Shown in pieces: positions 27,625 through 35,046 of a stretch of 64,000 nt of DNA. Source of the stretch: Selenomonadales bacterium 4137-cl (GTDB taxonomy: Bacteria > Bacillota > Negativicutes > Sporomusales > UBA7701); contig JAUOZS010000001.1 of assembly GCA_032334055.1 (NCBI GenBank), forward strand, positions 1,958,501-2,022,500, written 5' to 3'. The position numbers were made by a program, and so were the translations under genes. Within the stretch, counting starts at the first letter, position 1; each line of letters begins with the position of its first letter. A model generated the notes under the pieces. It did not search any database and was not told where the DNA came from. It worked only from the letters and a program-made list of their open reading frames with translations.

Positions 27625-28884
27625 TTACTTGAGCGGCATTTTCATGGCGACGGCCACTGAGCCGCAGCAGGTGCTGACGGCGGGGCTGGCCAGGATGGCC
27701 GCCGGCACTTCGCTGCGGTCGACGGTTTCGAAGCCGCACTTTGCGAAGTAGTCGGCGGCGGTGTTGGTGAAAAGGTAGGCGGCGCCGACGCCGGCGCCTT
27801 TGGCGACCGTGGCGGCTACGTCCAAAAGAACCGCTGCGACGCCTCTTTTGCGCGCGTCGGGCGCGACGGCGAGGGAGCGGATGAGGACGGCGTCGCCGTT
27901 CTGTTCGCTGCCAACGACGCCGATGACGCCGAAGCGGTCGGCGACCAGGAAGCGGTCCAGGTTCGCGGCTATTTCCACCGCCGCGAGACCAGAAGACGCG
28001 AGCAGTTCTTCGATGACCGGCACTTCGTCCGGACGGGCGGGGCGGATGACGTAGTCTTTGTCCTTCAAGAGCCGTCGGCAGGGTTTTTTGGCCCGGATGA
28101 AGGCGCTGACGATGCTGCCGTTCAATTCCTCAAGTTCGGCCGGGGTGGCGTCGGGGAGGATTTTGCCCGCCGCCGGGCTGGTCAGGTCGTAAACCCTGGT
28201 TACGATTATTTCCGCTTCCGCGAAGCCTGCTTTGGCGAGTTTGGCGGTGTATTCCTCGTCGGTGAGCGCCCCGGCGACGCAGCCCGCCCAGGCGAGAAGG
28301 TTGGTGCGGAGCTTTTCGGGGAGCGGTCTGGTGGTGATGATGTCGGAAACGGCGATACGGCCGCCGGGCCTGAGAACGCGGAAGATTTCGCGGAAGACTT
28401 TGTCTTTGTCGGCGGACAGGTTTATGACGCAGTTGGAGATGACGACGTCGACCGACGACCTCGGCAGGGGGATTTTTTCGATGTGACCTTTGAGGAATTC
28501 CGCGTTGGTCAGCCCCGATTTTGCTTTATTGGCCTCAGCCTCGGCGAGCATCTCGTCCGTCATGTCGAGGCCATAGGCTTTGCCGGACGGCCCCACTCTT
28601 TTGGCGGAGAGAAGCACGTCCAGGCCGGCGCCGCTGCCAAGGTCGAGGACGACTTCGCCGGCGTACAGGCTGCCGAGGGCAGTGGGGTTGCCACAACCGA
28701 GAGAGGTGGCAAGGAGATGTTCGGGCAAACCCTCGATCTCGTCAGGATTGTAGAGACCGCCGCTTATCGCCCGGGTGGCGTCGCGGCTGTCGCCGCAGCA
28801 GCCGGAGGAGCCGCAGCAGCCGGATTTGGCGGTGATGGCCTGGGCGTATTTTTCTCTTACTTTTTCGCGGATGTCTTCGTTCAT
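27625..28884 (-). CDS. arsM: Arsenite S-adenosylmethionine methyltransferase fused to an ArsN2-type N-acetyltransferase
   Basis: 419 residues from the ATG at 28884 (AGGAGG site; ATGA overlap with the preceding gene). The N-terminal ~275 residues are ArsM: a CC-GSSG-CC N-terminus, SAM motif [11 protein letters not shown], and As(III)-binding cysteines in SLGCGNP, SNCVINL and AGCVAGAL. The C-terminal ~140 residues are a GNAT fold with ArsN2 landmarks ([44 protein letters not shown]). ArsM makes methylated arsenicals; ArsN-type proteins acetylate organoarsenicals. The fusion is odd and would couple two detoxification steps. Confidence 0.9.
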   Translation of the reverse strand: MNEDIREKVREKYAQAITAKSGCCGSSGCCGDSRDATRAISGGLYNPDEIEGLPEHLLATSLGCGNPTALGSLYAGEVVLDLGSGAGLDVLLSAKRVGPSGKAYGLDMTDEMLAEAEANKAKSGLTNAEFLKGHIEKIPLPRSSVDVVISNCVINLSADKDKVFREIFRVLRPGGRIAVSDIITTRPLPEKLRTNLLAWAGCVAGALTDEEYTAKLAKAGFAEAEIIVTRVYDLTSPAAGKILPDATPAELEELNGSIVSAFIRAKKPCRRLLKDKDYVIRPARPDEVPVIEELLASSGLAAVEIAANLDRFLVADRFGVIGVVGSEQNGDAVLIRSLAVAPDARKRGVAAVLLDVAATVAKGAGVGAAYLFTNTAADYFAKCGFETVDRSEVPAAILASPAVSTCCGSVAVAMKMPLK

Positions 28885-29117
28885 GATTGTCCTCCTGCCA
28901 GCCATACGGCGATTTCTTCCTGCTTCGGGGTGCGACCGGCGCACATGACGCGGCCGTCGATAACCAATGCCGGAGTGCGCAGGATGCCCCGGCTTACGGC
29001 TTCCAGTGGGTCGGTCGACCTGGCGACTTCCGGGGCGGCGCCGCTTTGGCCGGCAACCCTGAGGACCAGGTCGTACATGCCACTGCCGCAGCATGCTTCG
29101 AAAATCTCGATTTTCAC
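28881..29117 (-). CDS. Thioredoxin-fold small protein with a vicinal CC motif (arsenic operon)
   Basis: 78 residues resembling the Thioredoxin_3 / redox-active disulfide protein 2 family (beta-alpha-beta start [20 protein letters not shown], then [20 protein letters not shown] with the cis-proline TP). The usual CxxC active site is replaced by CCGS, and a further Cys lies in RVMCAG. Adjacent cysteines recall ArsD-type metalloid binding. It overlaps arsM by 4 nt and may deliver or sense As(III). Confidence 0.75.
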   Translation of the reverse strand: MKIEIFEACCGSGMYDLVLRVAGQSGAAPEVARSTDPLEAVSRGILRTPALVIDGRVMCAGRTPKQEEIAVWLAGGQS

Positions 29118-29132
29118 GTTTTCCCTCCTGTA

Positions 29133-30080
29133 TTAGACTAGTGCGTTGAATAGATAGCCGGTGAGGATGACCGATACGGCGAGGATACCGGCAAAAACGG
29201 CGATGAGCTTCGGTTTGAGCACGCGGCGGAGGATTATCATCTCCGGCAGGCTGATCGCGCTGACCGCCATCATGAAGGCCAGCGAGGTGCCGAGCGGCAG
29301 GCCTTTTTCGATCAGGGCGTAGATGATCGGCACCATGCCGGAGGAGCTGTTGTAGAGCGGTACGCCGAGCAGTACGACGAGCGGCACGGCCAGGGGATTG
29401 TCGCGGCCGGCGTATTTGACGATGAAGGCGTCCGGCACGTAGCCGTGGATGATGCCGCCGACCGCCAGGGCGGCGATGATATAGGGGCCGATTTTTTTCA
29501 GCAAATCAAGGGTGAAATCTCCGGCCGCCTGGCAGCGTTCGGCGAAGGTTGGCTCGTAGATTTCCGTTTCGCCGCTTTTGATCTGGTATACGTATTCTTC
29601 GACAAGGTGCTCAAGCTGCAGTTTGCCGATGACGTAGCCGGCGATGACGGCGATGGTTACGCCGGTTACGGCGTAAATGAGGGCCACTTGCCAGCCGAAC
29701 ATCCCCAGCAGCAGGACGAGGGCGATCTCGTTGACCATCGGCGAGGAGATGAGGAAGGAAAAGGTTACGCCCAACGGCACGCCCGCTTCGATGAAGCCGA
29801 TGAACAGCGGGACGGCCGAGCACGAGCAAAATGGCGTCATGATGCCGATGAGCGCCGCCAGGATGTTGCCGACGAAGGTGTGACGGCGGCTGAGGAATTT
29901 TTTCGTCTTTTCCGGCGGGAAGTAGGAGCGGATGACGGTGATGACGTAGATTGCCACGGCGAGCAGCAGGAAGATTTTCGGGGTGTCGTAGACGAAGAAG
30001 TGCAGCGCGGCCGTGAGCGGGCTTTCCGGCGCCAGCCCCAGCCACCGGTAGACGACCAGGTCGGCGAAGTATTCGAACAT
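29133..30080 (-). CDS. arsP: ArsP/DUF318-family permease (organoarsenical or metal efflux)
   Basis: 315 residues with about eight membrane helices and the family motif [12 protein letters not shown] near residue 84, containing the paired cysteines needed for trivalent organoarsenical export in ArsP. A second repeat-like motif [14 protein letters not shown] follows. A large cytoplasmic loop (about 165-205) is charged. Next to ArsM-ArsN2, export of methylarsenite is the likely job. Related DUF318 proteins move other cargo, so substrate is inferred. Confidence 0.85.
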   Translation of the reverse strand: MFEYFADLVVYRWLGLAPESPLTAALHFFVYDTPKIFLLLAVAIYVITVIRSYFPPEKTKKFLSRRHTFVGNILAALIGIMTPFCSCSAVPLFIGFIEAGVPLGVTFSFLISSPMVNEIALVLLLGMFGWQVALIYAVTGVTIAVIAGYVIGKLQLEHLVEEYVYQIKSGETEIYEPTFAERCQAAGDFTLDLLKKIGPYIIAALAVGGIIHGYVPDAFIVKYAGRDNPLAVPLVVLLGVPLYNSSSGMVPIIYALIEKGLPLGTSLAFMMAVSAISLPEMIILRRVLKPKLIAVFAGILAVSVILTGYLFNALV

Positions 30081-30085
30081 GGGGA

Positions 30086-30571
30086 TTACCTCTTTTCAAC
30101 GCCGCAGCAGTCGTCGGCAATTCTGAGGTCGCAGCAGTCGGGGCTTTTGATCGCATCGGCGAGCAAAGCGAGGCTGTCGAGGACCTGTTCGCGCTTATCG
30201 GCCGGCAGGAAGCCGACGATTTCCGCGAAGTATTTTTCCATGCGCTTTTCGAGGTCGGCAAAGACCTTCCCGCCCTTTTCGCTCAGCGCCAATGTGACGT
30301 AACGACGGTCGGCGGCGTCGGTATCCCGGCGCACGAAACCCATGCCGACGAGGTTGTCGACCGACCTGCTTACCGTGCTCTTGTCGAGCTTCAGCAGTTC
30401 CGCCAGGTCGTTGAGGGATAATTTTTTCGCCCGGCCGAGCTCTACGATCACGTGGCACTGCGCCATGGTTATGCCGCAGCAGGAAGCCTCGCCACGCTCG
30501 AGGATGCCTAGTCTTCTCACCAGCAGGCGCATCGTTTCCCGAAGTTCTCCGGCGTGGTTTTCGTTTGACAA
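30086..30571 (-). CDS. MarR-family regulator with cysteine pairs (probable arsenic-responsive repressor)
   Basis: 161 residues from a TTG at 30571, selected because AGGAGG lies about 9 nt upstream; the earlier frame opening overlaps the promoter. The winged helix is LSLNDLAELLKLDKSTVSRSVDNL with wing RRDTDAADRRYVTLALSEKG. Unlike typical MarR proteins it has EASCCGITMAQC near residue 30 and CCDLRIADDCC at the C-terminus, which could form soft-metalloid sites between helices of the dimer. It heads the arsenic operon, 5 nt before the permease. Confidence 0.85.
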   Translation of the reverse strand: MSNENHAGELRETMRLLVRRLGILERGEASCCGITMAQCHVIVELGRAKKLSLNDLAELLKLDKSTVSRSVDNLVGMGFVRRDTDAADRRYVTLALSEKGGKVFADLEKRMEKYFAEIVGFLPADKREQVLDSLALLADAIKSPDCCDLRIADDCCGVEKR

Positions 30572-30592
30572 ATTATAGCACCTCCTGGTATC

Positions 30593-30622
30593 ATTATAAG
30601 CGCACGTCGATGTATAATGCAA
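30593..30622 (-). promoter_or_regulatory. Sigma-A promoter of the arsenic operon
   Basis: Minus strand: -35 TTGCAT (30617-30622), 18-nt spacer, -10 TATAAT (30593-30598). The hexamers ATTATA and TATAAT form an inverted repeat across the spacer, a plausible operator for the MarR protein encoded just downstream. Confidence 0.65.
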
Positions 30623-30686
30623 CTGTTTCTTTTTCAAATATTTGCAACGCACATCGTGTCCGCAATAGGTATAAAGGAGGTGCCCG

Positions 30687-31304
30687 GTGAAAAAGTCCCT
30701 GCCCTTCGACCGCGTATATGCGGAATACCACTCCAGGATCCACCGCTATCTCGTCCGGCTGGTCGGTACGCAGGAAGCTGACGACGTTGCCCAGGAAACC
30801 TTTATAAAGGTGGGCCAGGGCCTAGGCGCGCTTGACAGCGAAGCCAGCCTGTCGGCCTGGATCTACCGCATTGCCACAAACGCGGCCACCGACCGGTTGC
30901 GCAGCAAGTCATTCAGGCAGGAGGCAGCTACCGTTTACGGGGTGGACCCGGACCGGGGCGAGGGCCTGCCGGACGCAGCCCGGCCGCCGTCTACGGAAGA
31001 GCGGTTAATCCGCGCGGAGATGAACGCTTGCATTAGAAGCTATGTAGACTTCCTCCCGACTAATTACCGGGCGGTGCTGGTGCTCAGCGAACTGGAAGGG
31101 TTCACGAACAGTGAGATCGCCGCGATCCTGCGCATAAGTCTCGGCAACGTCAAAATCCGCCTGCACCGTGCGAAGGAGAAGCTCCGCCAGGAGCTGGCCG
31201 CCAACTGCACCTTCTACCGCACGGACTGTAACCAACTGGCCTGCGAGCCGAAAGGGCCGGTAGTCAAAAAGGTACGGCCGCTGAAGGCAAACCGCCACCC
31301 GTAA
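30687..31304 (+). CDS. ECF-type RNA polymerase sigma factor with a cysteine-bearing C-terminal tail
   Basis: 205 residues from a GTG at 30687 (AAAGGAGG site). Region 2 is residues ~8-75 (DDVAQETFIKVGQGL...AWIYRIATNAATDRLRS) and region 4 ~112-168 (LPTNYRAVLVLSELEGFTNSEIAAILRISLGNVKIRLHRAKEKL, marked by its helix-turn-helix). A tail after region 4 contains C174, C181 and C186 (NCTFYRTDCNQLACE). No anti-sigma gene is adjacent. The operon continues with an AhpD-like and a DGC protein, suggesting redox or metal control through the tail. Not assigned to a named ECF group. Confidence 0.85.
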   Translation: MKKSLPFDRVYAEYHSRIHRYLVRLVGTQEADDVAQETFIKVGQGLGALDSEASLSAWIYRIATNAATDRLRSKSFRQEAATVYGVDPDRGEGLPDAARPPSTEERLIRAEMNACIRSYVDFLPTNYRAVLVLSELEGFTNSEIAAILRISLGNVKIRLHRAKEKLRQELAANCTFYRTDCNQLACEPKGPVVKKVRPLKANRHP

Positions 31305-31383
31305 AAAGGCGGCGTTTTTTTTTGCGGCGGTGTATCTTTCCGAAAGCGGTTCCCGTCTTAAGGGATAGAGGAGGTGATTTTGG

Positions 31384-31641
31384 ATGTCGCTCGACAAACG
31401 CACGCAAGCGTTGGTTTCCGTAGGCGCTTCGGTGGCCGCCAACTGCCACCCGTGCCTGGAATATCACTCCGCGCGAGCCCGCGAGACGGGCCTGACCGAC
31501 CAGGAAATCCTGGCGGCGGCCGAAGCGGGCAGAGCAGTCAGGGCCGGCGCGGCCAAGTCGATGGATCAGCTGATAACAAGGCTGCTGGCCGAAAAACCGG
31601 CGACGGCACAACCCGGCTGCGGCGGGGGTTGCAACTGTTGA
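31384..31641 (+). CDS. AhpD-like carboxymuconolactone decarboxylase-family small protein
   Basis: 85 residues with the AhpD-type redox motif ANCHPCLEYHS (C-x-x-C followed by His) and an extra C-terminal tail PGCGGGCNC. The family includes peroxidase-linked disulfide reductases. GAGGAGG is upstream. It is encoded between the ECF sigma factor and the DGC protein, 79 nt after the former. The metal-binding-like tail resembles that of the DUF1858 protein at 51760-51990. Confidence 0.85.
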   Translation: MSLDKRTQALVSVGASVAANCHPCLEYHSARARETGLTDQEILAAAEAGRAVRAGAAKSMDQLITRLLAEKPATAQPGCGGGCNC

Positions 31642-31672
31642 GAACTAGGATTTTCGCTTAGGAGGAAAGAAG

Positions 31673-32146
31673 ATGTCACAATGCTGTTCGTCATGCGCCC
31701 CGGGGCGGATTTGTCCCGACGGGCAGCGCTATGCGACAAAGCAGATGGCTCTGCCGCCCAAGAAGGCGGTGATCGCCTGCGAGGGCGCGTGCATCAAAGG
31801 GGAGGTGGCCCGCTCGGCCGCCAACCTGCTCGCCTACCGGCTTAAGGCGGAAAACGCGGTGCGTATCTGCCTGGGCGATGCCGCCACCGGTGATTCCGGG
31901 ATGACCGAACTGGTGAGGAGAGCGCCGGAGGTCATCGCCATCGAGGGCTGTCCTCTTTGTTGCGGCCTTACCGTGCTGAGGTCGCGCATTCCCAATCTGG
32001 CGGCGACCGTCATCGATGCCAGCAAATTGTATTCTTTCGACCGGGAGGCCAATTTTGAGATTTTTGATCTGCCGCGGGAACAGATCGACAAGTACGCCGG
32101 CATCGTGGCGGAGCACGCCGCCGGGAAGTGCTTCGCGAATAACTAG
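31673..32146 (+). CDS. DGC-domain putative zinc-binding protein
   Basis: 157 residues with many cysteines: MSQCCSSCAPG at the start, CEGACIKGEVARSAANLLAYRL (the DGC-domain signature region) and IEGCPLCCGL. The DGC family is annotated as putative zinc-binding; its biochemical role is not known. It has an AGGAGG ribosome site and follows the AhpD-like gene by 31 nt. Confidence 0.83.
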   Translation: MSQCCSSCAPGRICPDGQRYATKQMALPPKKAVIACEGACIKGEVARSAANLLAYRLKAENAVRICLGDAATGDSGMTELVRRAPEVIAIEGCPLCCGLTVLRSRIPNLAATVIDASKLYSFDREANFEIFDLPREQIDKYAGIVAEHAAGKCFANN

Positions 32147-32166
32147 GACCCTGGGGAGGATCGTCT

Positions 32167-32403
32167 ATGTTCTGTGCCGGCCCGTTGTGGATCGGCTGGG
32201 GAATGCCGTGGCTGATGCTGGTTTTTCCGGTGGCGATGTTGGCGTTCATGTTTCTGGCCTGCCGATTCTTAAGGCCCAGGGGCGCCAGTTGGTGCAGCCG
32301 CGGTCCAATGCCGGAGGGCTACCGGGATGAGGAAGTCCGCTGTTTGCGCCAGGAACTTGCGGAACTGCGCCGCGAGGTGAATGAAGGCAAAAAATCTCGG
32401 TAA
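32167..32403 (+). CDS. Small membrane protein with a coiled-coil tail
   Basis: 78 residues: one strong membrane segment (about 8-33), two cysteines (C32, C43) around an Arg-rich boundary, then a short amphipathic coil (EEVRCLRQELAELRREVNE). GGGAGG precedes the ATG. It is the last gene of the sigma-factor operon, followed at once by a terminator. Family unrecognised; it could be a membrane tether or an atypical anti-sigma partner, but nothing proves this. Confidence 0.7.
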   Translation: MFCAGPLWIGWGMPWLMLVFPVAMLAFMFLACRFLRPRGASWCSRGPMPEGYRDEEVRCLRQELAELRREVNEGKKSR

Positions 32404-32407
32404 TGAC

Positions 32408-32439
32408 AAAAAGACTGCCTATGGCAGTCTTTTTACTGG
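32408..32439 (+). terminator. Terminator of the ECF sigma operon
   Basis: AAAAAGACTGCC / GGCAGTCTTTTT perfect 12-bp stem with a TAT loop and T tail, 4 nt after the stop codon. Confidence 0.93.
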
Positions 32440-32479
32440 AGAAACTGCATTCCCTCTCCCCCACTCTCCCGTCTCGACA

Positions 32480-32595
32480 GGTGGCGAGCGGCGCTAGCCT
32501 GGAGATGCTAAGCGCATTGGAGGATTGGCTCGCGGTGGCGTGCTTGGTTGCGTATGTCAGAGCAACACGCCGATGGGAGCGTTATTAACGCGCAC
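32480..32595 (+). repeat. Covarying intergenic hairpin element, copy E (degenerate)
   Basis: Left GGTGGCGAGCGGCGCTAGC and right GCGTTATTAACGCGCACC retain partial pairing; GAGATGC and CGATGG are remnants of the internal-loop region. It ends directly next to the ddl stop codon (32596). Confidence 0.65.
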
Positions 32596-33525
32596 CTATT
32601 GGGCCATTAAAAGGATTTGTTCGCAAAGGTCGGGGAAGGATATCCCCGCCGCCGCCGCCGCTTTCGGCACCAGGCTGGTGGCGGTCATGCCGGGGATGGT
32701 GTTGACTTCGAGGACGTAGGGCGTGCCGTCGGCGTCCATCATGACGTCGACGCGGCCGATGCCGCGGCAGCCGAGGAGGGCGAAGGCGGCGAGCGCTTCT
32801 GCCTGGACGGCTTTGGCGGCGGTTTCGTCCAGGGAGGCGGGACAGAGGTATTCGGTGGCGCCTTTGGTGTATTTGGAGGTATAGTCATAGCGGCCGGAAC
32901 GGGGGACGATTTCGATGACCGGCAGGGCTTGGGGGTTGTCGGTGCCGAGAATGGCGACGGTGAGTTCGCGGCCTTTGATGAATTTTTCGATGAGGACGTG
33001 GTCGTCATAGCGGAAGGCGGTGTCGAGGGCGGCGGCGAGGGCCTCCTCGGCTTCGACGATGGTGACGCCGATGCTGGAGCCCTGGGAGGCTGGCTTGACG
33101 ACGACGGGCAGGCCGAAGGCGGCGATGATTTCGCCGGCGAGGGGCGTTGTTTTCGCCCGGACGGCGGAATAGAGCCGGGAGGCGGGGGTGCTGATGCCGG
33201 CCTGGAGAAAGAGGCGCTTGGAGATGCCTTTGTCCATGGCGTTGGCGCTGGCCTGGACGCCGGAGCCGGTGTAGGGCAGGCCGAGGAGTTCGAGGGCGCC
33301 CTGGAGGAGGCCGTCTTCGCCGTATTTGCCGTGGACGGCGTTGAATACCACCTGGGCTCCGGCCTCGCGAAGCTGCTCGATGAAGCGCTTGGGCTCAAGG
33401 TCGACGGCGACGGTGTCGTAGCCTTTCTCCCGCAGGGCGGCGAGGATGGCTCCGCCGGTGTTGAGCGAGACTTCCCGCTCGGCCGACGGCCCTCCCATGA
33501 CAACGGCGATGCGTTTGTCTTTCAT
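32596..33525 (-). CDS. ddl: D-alanine--D-alanine ligase
   Basis: 309 residues of the ATP-grasp ligase that makes the D-Ala-D-Ala dipeptide for MurF. It has the N-terminal GGPSAEREVSLNTG, HGKYGEDGLLQG, the ATP-grasp lysines (LPVVVKPASQGSSIGV), and the C-terminal GRVDVMMDADG...LEVNTIPGMT metal-binding motif. It is the last cell-wall gene before the accessory island. The Y of the substrate loop (YTSKYTKGATEY) indicates the usual D-Ala specificity rather than D-lactate. Confidence 0.96.
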   Translation of the reverse strand: MKDKRIAVVMGGPSAEREVSLNTGGAILAALREKGYDTVAVDLEPKRFIEQLREAGAQVVFNAVHGKYGEDGLLQGALELLGLPYTGSGVQASANAMDKGISKRLFLQAGISTPASRLYSAVRAKTTPLAGEIIAAFGLPVVVKPASQGSSIGVTIVEAEEALAAALDTAFRYDDHVLIEKFIKGRELTVAILGTDNPQALPVIEIVPRSGRYDYTSKYTKGATEYLCPASLDETAAKAVQAEALAAFALLGCRGIGRVDVMMDADGTPYVLEVNTIPGMTATSLVPKAAAAAGISFPDLCEQILLMAQ

Positions 33526-33584
33526 TGTAAGGACCTCCAGTCGGAAACTTATGTATTATTTCTAGCTATATCGCGAAGTGGCAA

Positions 33585-33707
33585 GCGGACGTTCAGAAGC
33601 CGCCAGATGCTAGGCACGACGAGGCTTGCGCAGCGACGCGTACTCGGCACGTACGCTAGCAAGCAAACGAGTCGTAACGACGCAGATGGTGGCTTATCAA
33701 CGTCCGC
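33585..33707 (+). repeat. Covarying intergenic hairpin element, copy F
   Basis: Arms GCGGACGTT / AACGTCCGC, AAGCCGCCA / TGGTGGCTT, CCAGATGC / GCAGATGG, inner GCTTGC / GCAAGC and ACGA / TCGT, apex CGTAC...GTACG. It lies 12 nt from the murA stop codon. Confidence 0.88.
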
Positions 33708-33719
33708 CATAGTATTCAA

Positions 33720-34970
33720 TCAAGGACTGCGACGGACGATTTTGGCACCTACTTGCTGCAACTTCTTCTCGAACGCCTCATAGCCGCGGTCGATGTGGTA
33801 GACCTGTTCGATTTCGCTGACGCCTTCGGCGGCGAGGGCGGCGAGGACTAGGGCGGCGCCGGCCCTGAGGTCGTGGGCGGCGACGACGGTGCCCGAGAGT
33901 CTGGGGACGCCGCGGATGACGGCGGTGCGTCCTTCGACTTTGATTTTGGCGCCCATGCGGCCGAGTTCGTCGACATGTTTAAAGCGGTTTTCGAAGATGG
34001 TTTCGGTGATGATGCTGGTGCCTTTGGCGATGGTGAGCAGGGCGAGCAAGGGGGCCTGAAGGTCGGTGGGAAAGCCGGGGTAGGGCAGGGTCTTGATGTC
34101 CACGCCCCGCATTTCGCCGCCGCGGATGCGGACGGAGTTGCCGTCGGGGTCGATGCGGGCGCCGATTTCCTGCAGTTTGTCGATAACGGCGAAGAGGTGT
34201 TCGGGGATGATGTTGTCAACGACAATGTCGCCGCGGGTGAGAGCCCCGGCGATGAGGAAGGTGCCGGCTTCGATGCGGTCGGGGATGACGGTGTGTTCGG
34301 CCGGGGCAAGGCGCTCTACCCCTTGGATGCGAATGGTGTCGGTGCCGGCGCCGCTTATCCTTGCGCCCATTTTGTTGAGAAGAGTCTCAAGGTCGGCAAC
34401 TTCGGGCTCGCGGGCGGCGTTGCGGATGATGGTGGTGCCGCTGGCTACGGCTGCGGCCATCATGGCGTTTTCGGTGGCGCCGACGCTGGGAAAGTCGAAG
34501 TGGATTTCGCCGCCGGTGAGGTGGACGGCTTCGGCGTCGATGAAGCCGCACCGGTCGTTGACGACGGCGCCGATTTTTTCCAGGGCCTTGATGTGGAGGT
34601 TGATCGGCCGCGGCCCAATGGCGCAGCCGCCCGGATAGGAAAGCCGCACTCTGCGGAATCGGCCTAACAGAGGCCCCATGAGGAAGACGGAGGCCCGCAT
34701 TTCCCGCATGAGGTGTTCGGGGATTTCTTCTTTTGAGACGCCGGTGGTGTCGATGATGAGGGTGCCGTTTTCGCGGTGGATCTTCGCCCCTAGCAGGGTG
34801 AGGATGTCTTGCATCATGGTGATGTCCCGCAGCTGCGGGATGTTGTGCAGGACGCTTACGCCGGTGGAGAGCAGCGTGGCGGCCATTAGCGGCAAGGTGG
34901 CGTTTTTGGCGCCATTTACTTTGATATGGCCTGTTAATTGTACTTCTCCCGCGACGATAAATTTCTCCAT
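33720..34970 (-). CDS. murA: UDP-N-acetylglucosamine 1-carboxyvinyltransferase
   Basis: 416 residues. First committed step of peptidoglycan synthesis, adding enolpyruvate to UDP-GlcNAc. It has an N-terminal lysine in VNGAKNATLP and the active-site cysteine in YPGGCAIGPRPINLH (fosfomycin target). The ATG at 34970 was chosen for its GGGGAGG site. It lies after murC, in the position often held by murB; no murB is found in the cluster. Confidence 0.96.
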   Translation of the reverse strand: MEKFIVAGEVQLTGHIKVNGAKNATLPLMAATLLSTGVSVLHNIPQLRDITMMQDILTLLGAKIHRENGTLIIDTTGVSKEEIPEHLMREMRASVFLMGPLLGRFRRVRLSYPGGCAIGPRPINLHIKALEKIGAVVNDRCGFIDAEAVHLTGGEIHFDFPSVGATENAMMAAAVASGTTIIRNAAREPEVADLETLLNKMGARISGAGTDTIRIQGVERLAPAEHTVIPDRIEAGTFLIAGALTRGDIVVDNIIPEHLFAVIDKLQEIGARIDPDGNSVRIRGGEMRGVDIKTLPYPGFPTDLQAPLLALLTIAKGTSIITETIFENRFKHVDELGRMGAKIKVEGRTAVIRGVPRLSGTVVAAHDLRAGAALVLAALAAEGVSEIEQVYHIDRGYEAFEKKLQQVGAKIVRRSP

Positions 34971-35046
34971 CGTCTTCCCCTCCCCAGAAAAGTACAATCA
35001 CCCGCAATTGTTCAAATAAAGCAAGCCCGGCCCGGCAGGCCGGGAG

